A stretch of DNA of 64,000 nt from Buxus sempervirens (taxonomy: Eukaryota; Streptophyta; Magnoliopsida; Buxales; Buxaceae): contig OX387189.1 in the NCBI GenBank assembly GCA_947561395.2, positions 23,994,329-24,058,328 on the forward strand. Reading direction: 5' to 3'. Made by a program: the position numbers and the translations under genes. This document shows positions 18,280-30,574 of the stretch, one piece after another. Every line of letters begins with the position of its first letter. Within the stretch, counting starts at the first letter, position 1. Under the pieces are notes generated by a model. It was given only the letters and a program-made list of their open reading frames with translations, did not search any database and was not told the DNA's origin.

Positions 18280-20196
18280 TCACTTTTTGGTTGCAGCTTG
18301 ATTGGAAGACAATTCAGAAGGAACCAAAACCAATTTCTTTGTTGTTTTCTCATTGAGCTCTGGTTTCCTGTCTTCTTCTATTCTGGGCTCGCGTCTGGGC
18401 TTATGCCACCACTCACCCCAGATTTCACCTTTCCTCTCTTGATGCCATGACCGTCCTTGTGTAGGTGGATACCTCCAATGGTTTCTTGGTCGTAAATTCA
18501 CCTGGTTTTGCACTGGTTGTGCTGTTTTCCCCCATTTCCCTGAGGAAGATCCATCCAGGTCGATCTTAACTGCTGGAGTGCGTTTTGGCAACCCAATGGT
18601 AACCATATTTGCCGACACCTCTTTAGGGAATGGTTGTGTGTCGACCTGCATCTTTTCTTTGTCGGTTTCTGCAAACTTCAGGAGCCCTTTATCAATATTC
18701 TCCTGTATCACATTGCGAAGCACAGTACATTCATTAGTTTCATGAGTTTTTACCCCGTGCCATTTACAAGCTTTACCCTTGGCCGCCACATTGGCTGGGA
18801 TAAAAGGATGGTCTTTGGTTAGTCTGAAGAATCCTTGTTTCAAGAGGTATTCAAATACTTCAGCCGTCTTATTTATGTCAAAGGAATAATTTCGGCTAAA
18901 AGTACTCGTCTCCTTTGTTGCTTCTGTATCCTTGGTTTTTCGGATAAGAATCGGACAGGTGATTGATTGTTTTCCCACGACTTCTACAACTCCGTATTCA
19001 AAGTTCGGGTCCTTGTAATAAGACCCGTAAGACGAGACTTTCTTTTCATTGTCTTCCTGTAATAGCCACTCGTATTTGGTGGCTCTGGCCGACAACTCAA
19101 ATAAGTCTTCGAACTGTTCACCTTCGAATTTCTTTCGGAGTTCAAAGTGTAGTCCATTTAAAGCCAAATTTGCAAATTCCGATTCTGGTAAAAGAATTCG
19201 GCATTTGTTTTTCATATATTTAAAGTGAGCAATATATTTATCGGCCGATTCCCCTGGTTGCTGTCTTAACCGAGCAAGATCAACCATGGTCACTTCGGGC
19301 TCCGTACGATAAAATTGGGAGTGGAATTTCTCTTCCATCATTCCCCAATTTGTAACTGAATTGGCCGGTAAAGTAATATACCATGTAAAGGCCTGTCCGG
19401 TCAATGAATTTCCAAATAGTCTAAGTCTAAGGAAATCATTACCGGATGCTTCTCCACATTGAACCGTAAATCGGCCAATGTGTTCAATGGTAGATTGTTG
19501 ACCTTCTCCTGAAAACAAAGTGAATTCGGGAATTTTGTATCCCCTAGGGAATTCAAATTGTTGGTCAATCCAGCCTGGGTAAGGTTTCCTATAAACTGGC
19601 CTAGTCATTCGTCGGTGATATTGATCTCCGATCATTTCTTGAATTACATTTTGGATGTAATTACGGTTTACGGCCATATTTCTTACCCCGATATCTTCTC
19701 TATGGTTCTCTTGTGCTTCCCTTTGTCCCATGGGTCGCACCTCGATCGGAGGCACATTGGGATGAACTGGGACACCAGGAGGTATTTCTCCCCTAAAAGC
19801 GGCGGTGTTGGCCTGTTCGTTTCGGCCGTTTACACCTAGGTTCATGATCGGTGGCTGCTCTGGGATATTTATCCTTTCGTGAGCATTTGACCCAGCAGCT
19901 GATGTTTCGGCTCGTTCGGTCATCATGACCGGTCTTGCCATTGTAGAGAAACCTTCCTGTAAAACCGCTAGGATTCTACCATTATCAGAAGAAATTTTGT
20001 TAATACCTTGGCCAAAGCCTGCCATTTGTTGGCTGAGACCTTGTATGGCCTGAATAAGTCGCTCATTAAGGTCCGGCTGAGAACTCGAAGGTCCTTCTTC
20101 CGGGACCTCTGGAGCATAAAGAGGATTTACCTGAGATTCGGCAGGTTCCTCTGGCGCTGCATTTTCAGCATGCCGAGTACTTCTTCTTGCCGCCAT
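18280..20196 (-). CDS. gag: Gypsy gag, 638 residues
   Basis: Gag builds the cytoplasmic virus-like particle. I chose the ATG at 20196 (MAARRSTRHAE) rather than 20331, because 20331 lies inside the LTR and upstream of the primer binding site. The central retrotransposon gag domain shows TGQAFTWYITLP, WGMMEEKFHSQFY and LRQQPGESADKYIAHF (about residues 260-350), with ATKYEWLLQEDNE after it. A CKWHGVKTHETNEC motif (about residue 495) resembles the short Cys-His motif of Tat gags. The tail is basic and Trp-rich. The frame is uninterrupted to the TGA at 18280. Confidence 0.88.
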   Translation of the reverse strand: MAARRSTRHAENAAPEEPAESQVNPLYAPEVPEEGPSSSQPDLNERLIQAIQGLSQQMAGFGQGINKISSDNGRILAVLQEGFSTMARPVMMTERAETSAAGSNAHERINIPEQPPIMNLGVNGRNEQANTAAFRGEIPPGVPVHPNVPPIEVRPMGQREAQENHREDIGVRNMAVNRNYIQNVIQEMIGDQYHRRMTRPVYRKPYPGWIDQQFEFPRGYKIPEFTLFSGEGQQSTIEHIGRFTVQCGEASGNDFLRLRLFGNSLTGQAFTWYITLPANSVTNWGMMEEKFHSQFYRTEPEVTMVDLARLRQQPGESADKYIAHFKYMKNKCRILLPESEFANLALNGLHFELRKKFEGEQFEDLFELSARATKYEWLLQEDNEKKVSSYGSYYKDPNFEYGVVEVVGKQSITCPILIRKTKDTEATKETSTFSRNYSFDINKTAEVFEYLLKQGFFRLTKDHPFIPANVAAKGKACKWHGVKTHETNECTVLRNVIQENIDKGLLKFAETDKEKMQVDTQPFPKEVSANMVTIGLPKRTPAVKIDLDGSSSGKWGKTAQPVQNQVNLRPRNHWRYPPTQGRSWHQERKGEIWGEWWHKPRREPRIEEDRKPELNEKTTKKLVLVPSELSSNQAATKK

Positions 20197-20218
20197 TAGT
20201 GCTCTTTCAAAGACTAAT

Positions 20219-20237
20219 GGTCCCACCGGGCGTGCCA
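20219..20237 (-). promoter_or_regulatory. Gypsy primer binding site
   Basis: Eight bases inside the 5' LTR, the minus strand reads TGGCACGCCCGGTGGGACC. It starts with TGG, the complement of a tRNA 3' CCA end. The tRNA species was not assigned. Confidence 0.65.
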
Positions 20238-20245
20238 AAAAGGGA

Positions 20246-21336
20246 TGTTGCTCCAAAAATGGGCCGGTGTGGACACGTGTCGGAGGCGATGATGTGTCTC
20301 TACGCGGGCGTGCCAGTATCGTTTGATACAATTGATTTTGGGTTGAACCCTGACCCCGGGCACCTGTTCCGAATCTGAACCGGAATCGGTCCAGTCGTAC
20401 TGCAAGTCACCTGTAATATAAACGGGTCAGGCGATGGTATGAAGACTAGGGGTTCGGTCTTCGTTTCGGGTTCTTGTAAGTGTTTGAAAGCGAAAGTAAC
20501 TAACGGCACACAAATCCTTTATTAATAAATCGGCTGAATAGCCGAAAGCGACAACAGATAATCCTCAAAATGGAAACAAAAGTACAAAAGAAAATCGACA
20601 GGGCTGGCAGGACCGGCCTGTCCTGGTCTTATAGCCGTGATCGGGTATAAGAGCAGGAGGAAGGGGGCGGCTGCTAGCAAAGCCAATTCAGGGGGTTCAC
20701 CTCGGATTGCTGCTTACCCAAAAATACACGAGTCACCTGGCGTGAACAGAGCGAGTCTCGGGACCGGCTGCTCGGGATTCTGTAAAGACAGAACTGCGAG
20801 TCAGGGGCGGCCTCAACTTACTCTCCGGTGGCAGGATTCTGGTGTTAATCGGAGTAAAGAGGGGTCGGAGATGTCACTGCGACTGGAAGAAGTGAGAGAA
20901 GTCCTAGTTTATCTGTCTGTATTAGAGGGGATAAAGGATCACGGATGATCAAAATAATATAATAACCGGTTGCGGTTGTGTGGATTGTGTCCATGAGTTC
21001 TTCGAATTGGTGCCTTTTATAGCCGTTCCTTGACGGTTGCTCAACTTCCTACTCTCGCACGATCTTCATGGCGGTTGGTTATCTTCAATTCTCTGTTTCA
21101 AAGTGATAACCGCCCGGCCATGATCTAAAAATAATTCTATTCTTGAACGGCCGACGGCACGATCTTATGATATTTATGGTTTTGTCGTATTGGCTTGCGT
21201 GGCTCGAACCGCATTCTTCTGTATGCGTGCTGACGTGGTCGGCTCAACCCTTCAAAGTCTACGGGTCGTGGCCTAACCAAGCCACCTAGGCACCACGTGT
21301 CCTTCTCTTATTCGTCGGTTATATAGGGTGTAAACA
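20246..21336 (-). repeat. Gypsy 5' LTR
   Basis: The 1,091-bp partner of the LTR at 4718-5808. It lies next to the primer binding site and gag, so it is the 5' LTR. It is followed on the right by TSD ACACT at 21337-21341. Confidence 0.95.
21013..21021 (-). promoter_or_regulatory. TATA box candidate in Gypsy 5' LTR
   Basis: The minus strand reads GGCTATAAAAGGCACC. The same box is at 5485-5493 in the other LTR. This is the most TATA-like site in the LTR and would separate U3 from R. Confidence 0.5.
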
Positions 21337-21341
21337 ACACT

Positions 21342-24300
21342 ACAAATAACTAGGGTTTAGATGACGAACCTTTACCGGTGGTAGCAAAATCCCGCTTCCA
21401 AAACACGTATGGTTGCGGTAACAAGAATTGCCGCCTCTACAAGCTAAAACAAAAGGAAAGTGCCCGGGAGAGACATGGCACGAGCTATTTTGGCGTGATA
21501 AGATACATACCAGTGGTAACTTACCGCCGATATTGGTTTTCACCAGTGGTAAATATTGTACCATTGGTAATAACTTGGGCGTCAAGTTTAAATGCACATG
21601 TTAGGTCTTCACAGGCGGTAATATTGCCGTCGATGATAATGTTTTTGCATCGGACATTTTGTCTCGCTACTAAATAGTGTAATCAACGGCGGTTCCACTG
21701 AAAATATTTAACCTAATTTCACGCGCAGTAACATTTCTCTTTCATTTTTATTGTGCGCTGTTAAGGGTTTTACCACTGCCGATATTTCGTCGCCCATCAC
21801 CGTCGCTGTTGCATTTCCCATCACTCGTCGCCATTGCCATCGTATTCGCCAGTGTTGCTATTCTTTGTTAAGTGTGCCTTGTAGAGGATATTTGCCGCCG
21901 CCGTGGAGCATCGCCGTGGTTCCTTGCCGTGATTCCTCTCCTTTGGAGGTCATCGTCGTCGTCGTGTCGGTGTAGGATATTTGCGGCCGCCTTCGTCCAC
22001 TCAGGTAAGCCATTAATTTTTTTTGTTTGGGAATGCTGCCATCGTCTACTATAGAAGATGGGGGTGGGATTAATGTGTGGATGTGTCTGGAAAAATAAAA
22101 GATGCCAAGATTTGTGGACCATGCTTTTCAGATATGAAGCTTATAGGAGTCCTTATATATGTTTAATACTCAAGTTCACACTATGCAGAAGATGGGTTTG
22201 TTTTCTTTGAAAATAAAACGAAAGATAGTATAGAGACACAAAAGATGGCTTTGTTTCCCTTAAAAAGAAAAGAGGAAAAAAGGAAGAGATGTTTAATTTG
22301 TTTCCTTTTGCCATATAGTTTCTAAGCATAGATGCTATGAGGTTGGAGACTGTCGTACATTGTCTTTTGCATGTCTTAGTAAAGATAAAGAAATAAAAGT
22401 CTCTTTCTCATCCTAAGGTGTGTGCCGGCCAGCTACCTATTATAATTTAATGCAAGTTCAAATTTAAATATTTCATTCTTTAATCTTTGTATGTGGGCAC
22501 CCTGATTATTAGCCTTTATAGCTAGGTTAGAGCACCTGGGGAGAGGTTTTGTATTCAAGTCACAATGAAAGCAATTTAAGTTAATTTCCCTTTTCTTCTA
22601 CAACTTTGTATCATAATTTTTCTACAGCTATTTATATTCACGCATTTTTTTTATGATCACATTCGAATGAGCATTTTATGGTATAAGGTTTCTTTCTTTT
22701 GTTGCTTCTGTCATGGTTTTTGTTTTTAGCTTAGATGATTCTACATTTGTTTTCCTATTTAGAACTTGCTTTGTGCTTTTAGTTTATATCATGGAATCAA
22801 TTTTGTGATTTTCAGGATAAAAGCCTCTAGAAATTTATTTAAATAAAAGAAATAAACTTAACAGCTAAAGATCACATGGGAAAGTCTACTGCAAGACATG
22901 GTGTTATAAGGTGGATAGTGTCGATTATCCATACCAGCTGTCAATGAAGCAAACAAATAACACAACAGGGCAAAAAAAATCCTATTGTATCCAAATGTAG
23001 AATAGTTTCCTCAATATAAAACAGAGAGTATCAAAGCAAAGGAATCCAATAGGGTCTGTAACTATAATCTAGTGGCACAACATCGAAAGATGTATTCCAA
23101 AGCAGGAAAGCTAAGACATATTAATAATAAAGCAATCAAGAAGAAAGGCAATTAACATATTCCTCTCAGGTTTATTGTAAAGCAATATTATTCCAAACCA
23201 TTAGCGCATAAAAGTCCCAGATTCAATACCTATATTAGATCAGATGCACACTTGAGCAAGGAAGAATCTTAACAATGCCCGCTGGTGGCCTCTAAAGAAG
23301 AGCAAAGTGCCACTGACGAAATCTTCCCAAGTCCTCAAACTCATTCAAACTCTAACGTATTTCAAGTCCCTTTCATGAATTAAGTGCATATTCCCACTTG
23401 CTTGATCCATTTGTTTATTATACTAGTTTGTAAGTTGGAATCCTTGTAAAAGCCCAAACCCTAGTTGGGTTGATGAAGGAGAGCTTTCCAATACTTTTAG
23501 AAGTGCATGATTTCCAGTGCAGACGATTTGATGCTCAAACGCTTTCCTCTTTTTCCTTTCCTTCAAATCATAATATATATTTGAAACTAGGTTTGGTTAA
23601 AACCTAATGTCTCTTCTTTTGTTCCCTTCTCTCTTTTGTCTCTTCTTACCTAATGTTTTTCTATTTCTTTTAACTTGTCTAAAACCAGTTAAAATGTTTG
23701 TCTAAACACAAATTTCACAATGAACTTCAATTGGATTCATATTAGTTTTTCTTATATTCCATTTCATGCAATTAGGTTAATTTGGTTGATTTTTCTTTTA
23801 TTTTTTCCTTTTTAATTGGCTAGGGGAGAGAAATGAAGTGCTTGATTCATTATTAACTAAAAATGAGAAAAAAAAAACAAGTAAATTAATTAGTGATTGA
23901 TTCATTGAACTTAGGAAATGACAGAATTTCATATTTTCTTGAATTGCTGAGAAAGAAGTAAGGTTGAAGTACTTTTCGCTGTAATCTTTTCTAGATTCAA
24001 TCAACTTGGTTTTTGTTAATATTTGACACTTTCTTTTCTTCTTTCCAATTTAGTAATCCAGGGTTGATTGCCACTTTGTGGTCATTGCATTCAGAGATTA
24101 GTCTGGTATTGAGCTATGGACTAGCTTCACAAGCATTTTTCCATATTTAAAGTGAATCATAGAAAACCATCATAAATTTGTCACTTGATACATTAACTTT
24201 GTTATACAATTAATGGATAACTTACTGTATATATGGTGATTGATCCTAACGGTGCATGTTGGAATTTCTTATTGATATATTCTCATTAGCATTTCATATT

Positions 24301-24361
24301 GAAGCCACGCAGAAGGGTAATTAAGTTTAAATTCAGATTTGAAATTGAAAAGGGAGGAAAG
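21342..24361 (+). other. CACTA left arm, no coding gene seen
   Basis: The first ~380 bases hold repeated subterminal motifs in both orientations (ACCGGTGGTA, TTACCGCCGAT, CCAGTGGTAA, GGCGGTAATA). A C/G-rich region at 21760-22010 with runs of CGTCG/GCCGCC resembles a plant 5' UTR or first exon and could be the start of the element's own gene. The rest to 24361 is AT-rich with no convincing ORF, splice-linked exon or tandem repeat. Confidence 0.6.
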
Positions 24362-25587
24362 TGTAAGGTTTATTTTATATTGGCTTCAATTCCGTGTCAA
24401 AAAGGTTGTATTAATGTTGTCAATGTATTTGGGATAGGTTATAGGTTGTGTGGTTCAAACGGGGTTTTGATCGGAGTCATATTGGTAAAGTTACATCCAA
24501 CGTTCGATGAACGTTCGCCGGTCGTTTGACCGTTGAGGGTTCATAGAGAAACCAGAGAGCAGTGTTCGCCTTACGTTCTCTGAACGTTCGACCGTTGGTG
24601 TCCACAGACAAACCCGAGAGCAGCGTTCGCCTCACGTTCGTTGAATGTTCGACCGTTGGTGTTCCACAGAGAAACCAGAGAGCAGCGTTCACCTAACGTT
24701 CTCTAAACGTTCGACCATTGGTGTTCCACAGAGAAACCAGAGAGTAGCGTTCGCTTCACGTTTGCTGAACGTTCGACCGTTGAGGTTCCACAGAGAAACC
24801 AGAGAGTAACGGTCGCTGAACGTTCGCTGGTCGTTCGAACGAGAAGAAGGAAAGTGAGTTGTTTTATCGAACGTTCGAGCCGCGTTCGCTGAGCGTTCGA
24901 ACGTTCGTGAACAAACTTCTATTTTAGAAATCCGATCTTTTCTGATTTGTTTCCTTTTCGTTCCCTTCTTTCTCCTAACCTATTTAAGGAGTGTCTAGCC
25001 TATTGTGAAGGCTACCCAATACGTTTTTGAGAACCCTAACAACGTGTGCAAGAGAGAGAGAGATCTTCTTCCTTTTTCCTCTTCTTCTTTGAGCCATCAA
25101 AACCAGTCTTCTTCTTTCTTTTCTACCTTGGAGTTCCGGGTTGAAGAGTTTGCTCGTGGGAGTTCCTACGGTTGCTGAGCGAGTTCGTTCGGCACTTCAC
25201 TAAGGAGATATTCAGAGTTCTGAATCGTTGCAAGGATGCAAATCTGAAGAGTTCTTCAGATATTTACATTGTGAGTCAGAGTCATTGTTGGGTCATCTGA
25301 ACCACTATTGTAAGTCTTCTTCTTATAGTGATTTCCAGAGGTGGCACCTCGTAGCCCAGAGGGTTTTTTCTCTTTGAGAGTTCTCTTAGAGTTTTCCCTT
25401 CGTCACCAAATTGCTTGTGTTGTCTCTTATTTATTTTGCAATTGTGTGTGATGAATTGATATTTGTTCAGACTTGTGCATGCCAATTAATTAAGAACTTG
25501 TTTTTAATTGATTGATTTTTTATTCCGCAATCGGTTTCACCTATTCACCCCCCTCTAGGTGATTTAGAGTCTAAACTGTGTTTTTCA
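24362..25587 (+). repeat. Copia 5' LTR
   Basis: Runs from TGTAAGGTTTATTTTA to GTGTTTTTCA. It contains five tandem ~62-bp units, then GTTCGAACGTTCG palindromes, then a TATTTAAGG box at about 24982-24992, a likely TATA element. Confidence 0.95.
24539..24846 (+). repeat. Five tandem ~62-bp units in the 5' LTR
   Basis: Units start at 24539, 24600, 24661, 24723 and 24785 and are 61-62 bp long. Each opens near GTTCCACAGAGAAACCAGAG and ends in a GAACGTTCGACCGTTGGTG-like block. Copies are diverged by a few bases each. The matching array in the 3' LTR starts at 34159. Confidence 0.88.
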
Positions 25588-25589
25588 AT

Positions 25590-25601
25590 TGGTATCAGAG
25601 C
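25590..25601 (+). promoter_or_regulatory. Copia primer binding site (initiator Met-tRNA type)
   Basis: TGGTATCAGAGC, two bases after the 5' LTR, is the standard plant Copia primer site complementary to initiator methionine tRNA. Confidence 0.92.
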
Positions 25602-25630
25602 GGGTAACCAGATCCTTGACTCTGTTAGTC

Positions 25631-28600
25631 ATGGACAAGTCCTCCATTGCCCCACCCTTCTTTGATGGCAGCAATTATGCCTACAGGAAAGTTAGAATGA
25701 GAGCCTATCTGAAGGCTATAGATGAAAAAGTTTGGGGAAGTGTTGAGAGAGGATGGAATCCTCCAACTGTAATTATAGATGGTGAGACAAAACCCAAAGA
25801 CCCAGATAGCTATACTAGAGAAGGGTTAATTGATGTTAACTACAACTCTAAGGGTGTCAATGCACTTTTTAGTGCAATCTCTGCTGATGAATTCAAACGG
25901 GTGTCTACTTGTCAAACCAGCAAAGAAATTTGGGAAATTTTCCAAACCACTCATGAGGGAACTGTCCTTGTGAAAAACTCAAAATTACAAATGCTTATCA
26001 CTAGGTTTGAAGAACTAAAAATGGGAGAGGATGAATCCTTTGATTCCTTCTATGCTAAACTAAGTGATATAGTGAACTCTAGTTTTTATCTTGGTGAAAG
26101 AATTCCTCCTAATAGAGTAGTTAGAAAAATCCTTAGGTCTCTTCCTGAAAAATATAGACCCAAAGTGGCTGCTATAGAAGAAAGTAAGGATATTAATGGT
26201 ATTAGGGTTGAAGATCTCATAGGATCAATTCAAACCTATGAACTCACTCTGCCTCCTACTAAGAAAAATAAGTCTATAGCTCTCAAATCTAGTAAAGAAA
26301 AGGCTTATAATGATTCTAGTGAGGAATCCATGGGAGATGAAGATATTGCCCTTTTGGTAAAGAACTTTAGGAAAATGTTTAGAAGGAGGAAACCAAGGAG
26401 TGAAAATGAGAGGTATAAATCCAAGGGGAGTTCTAGTGGTAGAGATCAAAAGTCAAGAATCAAATCTGAATCTAGGGAGTCCAAACATCCTAAGGACTCT
26501 AGGTTGCAAAAACTTCAACAAATCAGATGTCATGAGTGTCAGGGTTTTGGTCATATTAGGTCGGAGTGTCCCACATTTAAGAAGCTTCAAGGGAAAGCCA
26601 TGAATGCCACTCTTTCTGATGAGAGTGCATCTGATAGGGATAGTGAGGACTCCAAAACAGAGGAAAGTCAAAATTACATGGCTTTCACCTCTATTGTTGG
26701 GAGTGGTGACTCTAGCAACTATGAAGACTTTCCACCAAGTGAGAATGCAATTGGTTCTCATGATGAGTCTGATGATGATGAGGAAAGCATTCAAGATGCT
26801 TATGATAAATTTTTTAGGGAGTGCTTAAAAGCAAAGAAACAATTAAAGTCCAATCTCAAAAGGCTAAATGAGGTAGAGCACAAGAAAGATGATCTTCAAG
26901 CAAAATTTGAAGAGTCTACTTCTCATCTAGGTGAACACAAGTTGAAGATTGAATCCCTAGAATCTGAGAATAAGTCTCTTAAGGAAGAGCTTGAAAGAAC
27001 TAAAATTCAACTCCAGAAGTTTTCTATAGGTTCAGCAATTGTGGACAATATGCTAGGGATGAGTCAATTAGGAACTGATAAAAGGGGTTTAGGATACACG
27101 GAAGTCTCAAATGATACTCCATCTTCTTCTAAGACCCAAGTTGTGAATACCAAAGGAAAGAATAGGTCCAATCCTTCCAAGGGTAAGACAAACCAAGGTA
27201 GAAATCGTGGTCAAAAGTCTAATTGGTCAAAACCTAGGGGTGTTCCAACCAAGAGTTTCCAATCTCAGAATTTTATTCCTATTTGTCATTATTGTGGTAT
27301 TTCTGGACATATCAGACCAAATTGTTGGGATTTGAACCAAAACTCTAGGAGATCCTCACCTAGAAAACCTCAAGAGAATTTGTCTCAACAAGTAAAAGAA
27401 CTCTCAAATCAGACAAAGCTCTTAAGTCAACAATTAGCTTCAATGACCAAGAAAACCACTGAGCCTAAGCAAATCTGGGTTAAAAGAAGTGAATTAACTT
27501 GTCATGTAGTTCATGTTGGTTTGAAGGCTAGAAATAGTCTTATGTGGTATCTTGATAGTGCTTGCTCTCGTCACATGTGTGGTGACAAATCTTTGTTTAA
27601 ATCTTTTGAGGATTATTCTTGTGGCATTGTTACTTTTGGTGATGGAAGCAAAGCTCCTATTGTAGGTAAGGGTGTTATCGAAATTTCTGGTATGCCTACT
27701 TTGAGTGAAGTACTATTTGTTGATGGCTTGAAAGCTAACTTGATTAGTATAAGTCAATTGTGTGACTCAAACATGGAAGTTAAATTTGCTAAACATATGT
27801 GTTCTGTGTTTGATGCAAATGGTGTGTGTGTGCTTCAAGGAGAAAGAACTCCGGATAATTGTTATGGTGTGATTCCTAATTCTAATGCTGTGTGTAACTC
27901 TTCCAAAGTTGATATGCATGAATTGTGGCATCAAAGACTTGGTCACTTGAATTTTAAAAACATGAATGAATTGTCCAAGCATGATTTTGTTAGAGATCTA
28001 CCTAAGCTTGCCAAAGTAGAACCAAATGTGTGTGGGTCATGTCAGTTGGGAAAACAAACTAGATCTAGTCATAAAAAGATCACTGAGTGTTTAACCCACA
28101 AACCTCTTGAATTGTTGCATATGGACCTTATGGGTCCCTCTAGGACTGAAAGTCTTGGTGGTAGGAGGTACATTTTGGTTATTGTAGATGATTTCTCCAC
28201 ATTTACTTGGATTGAGCTATTAAGAGAAAAATCTGAAGCAAGTGAGTTTATTAAGTCTTTGTGTCGAAGACTCTCAAATGAAAAAGAGTCTAAGGTTGTT
28301 AGAATGAGGAGTGACCATGGGAAAGAGTTCGAGAACTCAATCCTTGAAAATTTTTGTCTAGAAGAGGGAATTCATCGTGAATTATCTGCTCCTATTACTC
28401 CACAGCAAAATGGAGTAGTAGAAAGGAAAAACAGGGTTCTTCAAGAGATGGCAAGAGTTATGATACATGCCAAGGGTGTGGCCATGTATTTCTGGGGAGA
28501 AGCAATTAACACGGCTTGCCATGTGATAAATAGGGTGTATTTGAGGCCTGGGAGTACTGAGACTCCGTATGAAATTTGGTATGGTAAAAAGCCCACTGTC

Positions 28601-30574
28601 AAATACTTTCATGTTTTTGGAAGTAAATGCTTTGTTTTGAGAGATAGGGAGAATTTGGCTAAGTTTGATGCCAAGAGTGATGAAGGAATCTTCCTAGGTT
28701 ACTCTAAGAATAGCAAGGCTTACCGTGTGTATAACTTACGTACACACACTGTCATGGAATTCATAAATGTGGTTGTGGATGAAGGGATTGAGAAGTCTCA
28801 AGTTGAGGGGGAGACTAGTCTAGAAGTAGGGGAAAATGACTTGTCTGTTGAAAGTCAAAATCCAGAGTCATCTTCTTCAACTTCTGAAGAGGGTCCTTCT
28901 TTAACTCCAGGTCCTACAAAAGAACCTTCCTCTAGAGTGAAATTGAATCATCCCAAAGAGTTGTTGATTGGTGATTTGAATGAAGGGATGAGACTTCGTA
29001 GGAAAGTCCTAAATCAGATGTCATTTGCATCCTATGTCTCAACTTTTGAACCTAAGAAGGTAGAAGAAGCACTTACTGATGAGTGTTGGACTAATGCCAT
29101 GCATGAAGAATTAAATCAATTCATTAGGAATGATGTGTGGTATCTTGTTCCTAGACCTGAAAATTATAATGTTATTGGAACCAAATGGATTTTCAAGAAC
29201 AAGTCAGATGAACATGGCACTGTAGTGAGAAATAAGGCTAGGTTGGTTGCACAAGGATATACTCAAGTTGAGGGTATTGATTTTGATGAAACATTTGCCC
29301 CTGTAGCTAGACTTGAATCTATAAGAATTTTACTTGCTGTAGCTTGCCACTTGGGTTTTAAATTGCATCAAATGGATGTAAAAAGTGCTTTTCTGAATGG
29401 GATACTTAATGAAGAAGTATATGTTGAACAACCTAAGGGGTTTGTAGATTCAAAGTTCCCACATCATGTGTTTAGGCTTAAGAAAGCCTTGTATGGGTTG
29501 AAACAAGCTCCTAGAGCTTGGTATGAGAGACTTACTGCTTATCTCTTAGATCACAAGTTCACAAGAGGAGGAGTTGATAGAACCTTGTTCATTAGAAAGG
29601 ATAAGAGCAGTTTCACTGTTGCTCAAATTTATGTGGATGACATTGTTTTTGGTTCTCCAATTGACTCTCTTGCTTTAAGTTTTGCCGAAGCTATGCAACA
29701 TGAATTTGAGATGAGTATGGTTGGAAAATTGAATTTTTTCTTAGGTCTCCAGATTTCTCAATCTATAGATGGGATTTTCATATCTCAATCTAAGTATGCT
29801 AAAGACCTTGTGAAGAGATTTGGGTTGGACAGCAAGAAACACACTAGAACCCCTATGAGCACTACCTTGAAACTTGATTCTGACTTAACTGGAAAGAGTG
29901 TAGATAACACTCTTTATAGAAGCATGATAGGTAGTCTTTTGTATCTTACAGCTAGTAGGCCTGATATTGCCTTTAGTGTAGGTGTGTGTGCTAGGTTCCA
30001 AGCAAATCCTAGAGAGTCCCACTTGTCTGCCGTCAAACGTGTCATACGATATGTTAACGGTACTGTTGATCATGGTATATGGTTCTCTAGAGATACTTCT
30101 GCAATTCTAGCAGGCTATTCTGATGCCGACTGGGCTGGAAATGCAGATGATAGGAAGAGCACAATTGGAGGTTGTTTCTATGTTGGGAACAATCTTGTGG
30201 CTTGGATGAGCAAGAAGCAAAACTCTATATCCTTGTCCACAGCTGAAGCGGAGTATATAGCCGCTGGGAGTGGTTGCACTCAATTGCTTTGGATGAAGCA
30301 AATGTTGAGTGATTATGGGATTGAACAGGGAACTGTTGTCTTGTATTGTGATAATACAAGTGCTATTAATATTTCCAAAAACCCTGTTCAGCACTCTCGA
30401 ACCAAGCACATTGATATACGACATCATTTTATTCGAGAGTTGGTAGAAGATCATGTGATATCTCTTGAACACATCCCATCTGAAAATCAATTAGCTGACC
30501 TCTTTACCAAACCTTTAGATGCTCTTAGGTTTGAGTTTCTTAGGAAAGCTATTGGTGTTGGTCCTCTTCATTAA
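25631..30574 (+). CDS. Copia gag-pol polyprotein, 1,647 residues, intact
   Basis: The start at 25631 ([16 protein letters not shown]) is the first ATG after the primer site and fits the family N-terminus. Domains in order: gag (residues 1-230); a CCHC knuckle [14 protein letters not shown] (about 300); an acidic/coiled-coil region; a second knuckle [14 protein letters not shown] (about 550); protease [11 protein letters not shown] (about 638); a GAG-pre-integrase region [13 protein letters not shown]; integrase D-D-E in [16 protein letters not shown] and NGVVERKNR (about 828, 892, 928); RT with [11 protein letters not shown] and the catalytic YVDD (about 1332); RNase H with SDADWAG and CDNTSA (about 1496 and 1572). 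It ends LADLFTKPL...GVGPLH at 30574. No stop or frameshift is present. Sirevirus-like features are the two zinc knuckles and the envelope-like ORF downstream. Confidence 0.93.
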   Translation: MDKSSIAPPFFDGSNYAYRKVRMRAYLKAIDEKVWGSVERGWNPPTVIIDGETKPKDPDSYTREGLIDVNYNSKGVNALFSAISADEFKRVSTCQTSKEIWEIFQTTHEGTVLVKNSKLQMLITRFEELKMGEDESFDSFYAKLSDIVNSSFYLGERIPPNRVVRKILRSLPEKYRPKVAAIEESKDINGIRVEDLIGSIQTYELTLPPTKKNKSIALKSSKEKAYNDSSEESMGDEDIALLVKNFRKMFRRRKPRSENERYKSKGSSSGRDQKSRIKSESRESKHPKDSRLQKLQQIRCHECQGFGHIRSECPTFKKLQGKAMNATLSDESASDRDSEDSKTEESQNYMAFTSIVGSGDSSNYEDFPPSENAIGSHDESDDDEESIQDAYDKFFRECLKAKKQLKSNLKRLNEVEHKKDDLQAKFEESTSHLGEHKLKIESLESENKSLKEELERTKIQLQKFSIGSAIVDNMLGMSQLGTDKRGLGYTEVSNDTPSSSKTQVVNTKGKNRSNPSKGKTNQGRNRGQKSNWSKPRGVPTKSFQSQNFIPICHYCGISGHIRPNCWDLNQNSRRSSPRKPQENLSQQVKELSNQTKLLSQQLASMTKKTTEPKQIWVKRSELTCHVVHVGLKARNSLMWYLDSACSRHMCGDKSLFKSFEDYSCGIVTFGDGSKAPIVGKGVIEISGMPTLSEVLFVDGLKANLISISQLCDSNMEVKFAKHMCSVFDANGVCVLQGERTPDNCYGVIPNSNAVCNSSKVDMHELWHQRLGHLNFKNMNELSKHDFVRDLPKLAKVEPNVCGSCQLGKQTRSSHKKITECLTHKPLELLHMDLMGPSRTESLGGRRYILVIVDDFSTFTWIELLREKSEASEFIKSLCRRLSNEKESKVVRMRSDHGKEFENSILENFCLEEGIHRELSAPITPQQNGVVERKNRVLQEMARVMIHAKGVAMYFWGEAINTACHVINRVYLRPGSTETPYEIWYGKKPTVKYFHVFGSKCFVLRDRENLAKFDAKSDEGIFLGYSKNSKAYRVYNLRTHTVMEFINVVVDEGIEKSQVEGETSLEVGENDLSVESQNPESSSSTSEEGPSLTPGPTKEPSSRVKLNHPKELLIGDLNEGMRLRRKVLNQMSFASYVSTFEPKKVEEALTDECWTNAMHEELNQFIRNDVWYLVPRPENYNVIGTKWIFKNKSDEHGTVVRNKARLVAQGYTQVEGIDFDETFAPVARLESIRILLAVACHLGFKLHQMDVKSAFLNGILNEEVYVEQPKGFVDSKFPHHVFRLKKALYGLKQAPRAWYERLTAYLLDHKFTRGGVDRTLFIRKDKSSFTVAQIYVDDIVFGSPIDSLALSFAEAMQHEFEMSMVGKLNFFLGLQISQSIDGIFISQSKYAKDLVKRFGLDSKKHTRTPMSTTLKLDSDLTGKSVDNTLYRSMIGSLLYLTASRPDIAFSVGVCARFQANPRESHLSAVKRVIRYVNGTVDHGIWFSRDTSAILAGYSDADWAGNADDRKSTIGGCFYVGNNLVAWMSKKQNSISLSTAEAEYIAAGSGCTQLLWMKQMLSDYGIEQGTVVLYCDNTSAINISKNPVQHSRTKHIDIRHHFIRELVEDHVISLEHIPSENQLADLFTKPLDALRFEFLRKAIGVGPLH

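Larger units (their letters stand above)
4718..21336 (-). mobile_element. Ty3/Gypsy LTR retrotransposon, Tat lineage, with antisense genes
   Basis: Two 1,091-bp LTRs (4718-5808 and 20246-21336) are flanked by the 5-bp TSD ACACT (4713-4717 and 21337-21341). The coding order on the minus strand is gag, protease, RT, RNase H, a second (archaeal-like) RNase H, integrase; RT before IN makes it Gypsy, and the double RNase H plus sequence style point to Tat. By eye the LTRs differ at about 12 positions (about 1%), so it is young. Pol has a frameshift in IN, and gag/protease are separated by stops. The 3' part (5809-12900) carries extra genes, mostly on the opposite strand. Confidence 0.93.

Noticed and set aside
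24539-24846. CRISPR-like appearance of the five ~62-bp units
   Set aside because: Units are contiguous tandem repeats without unique spacers, inside an LTR of a plant genome.
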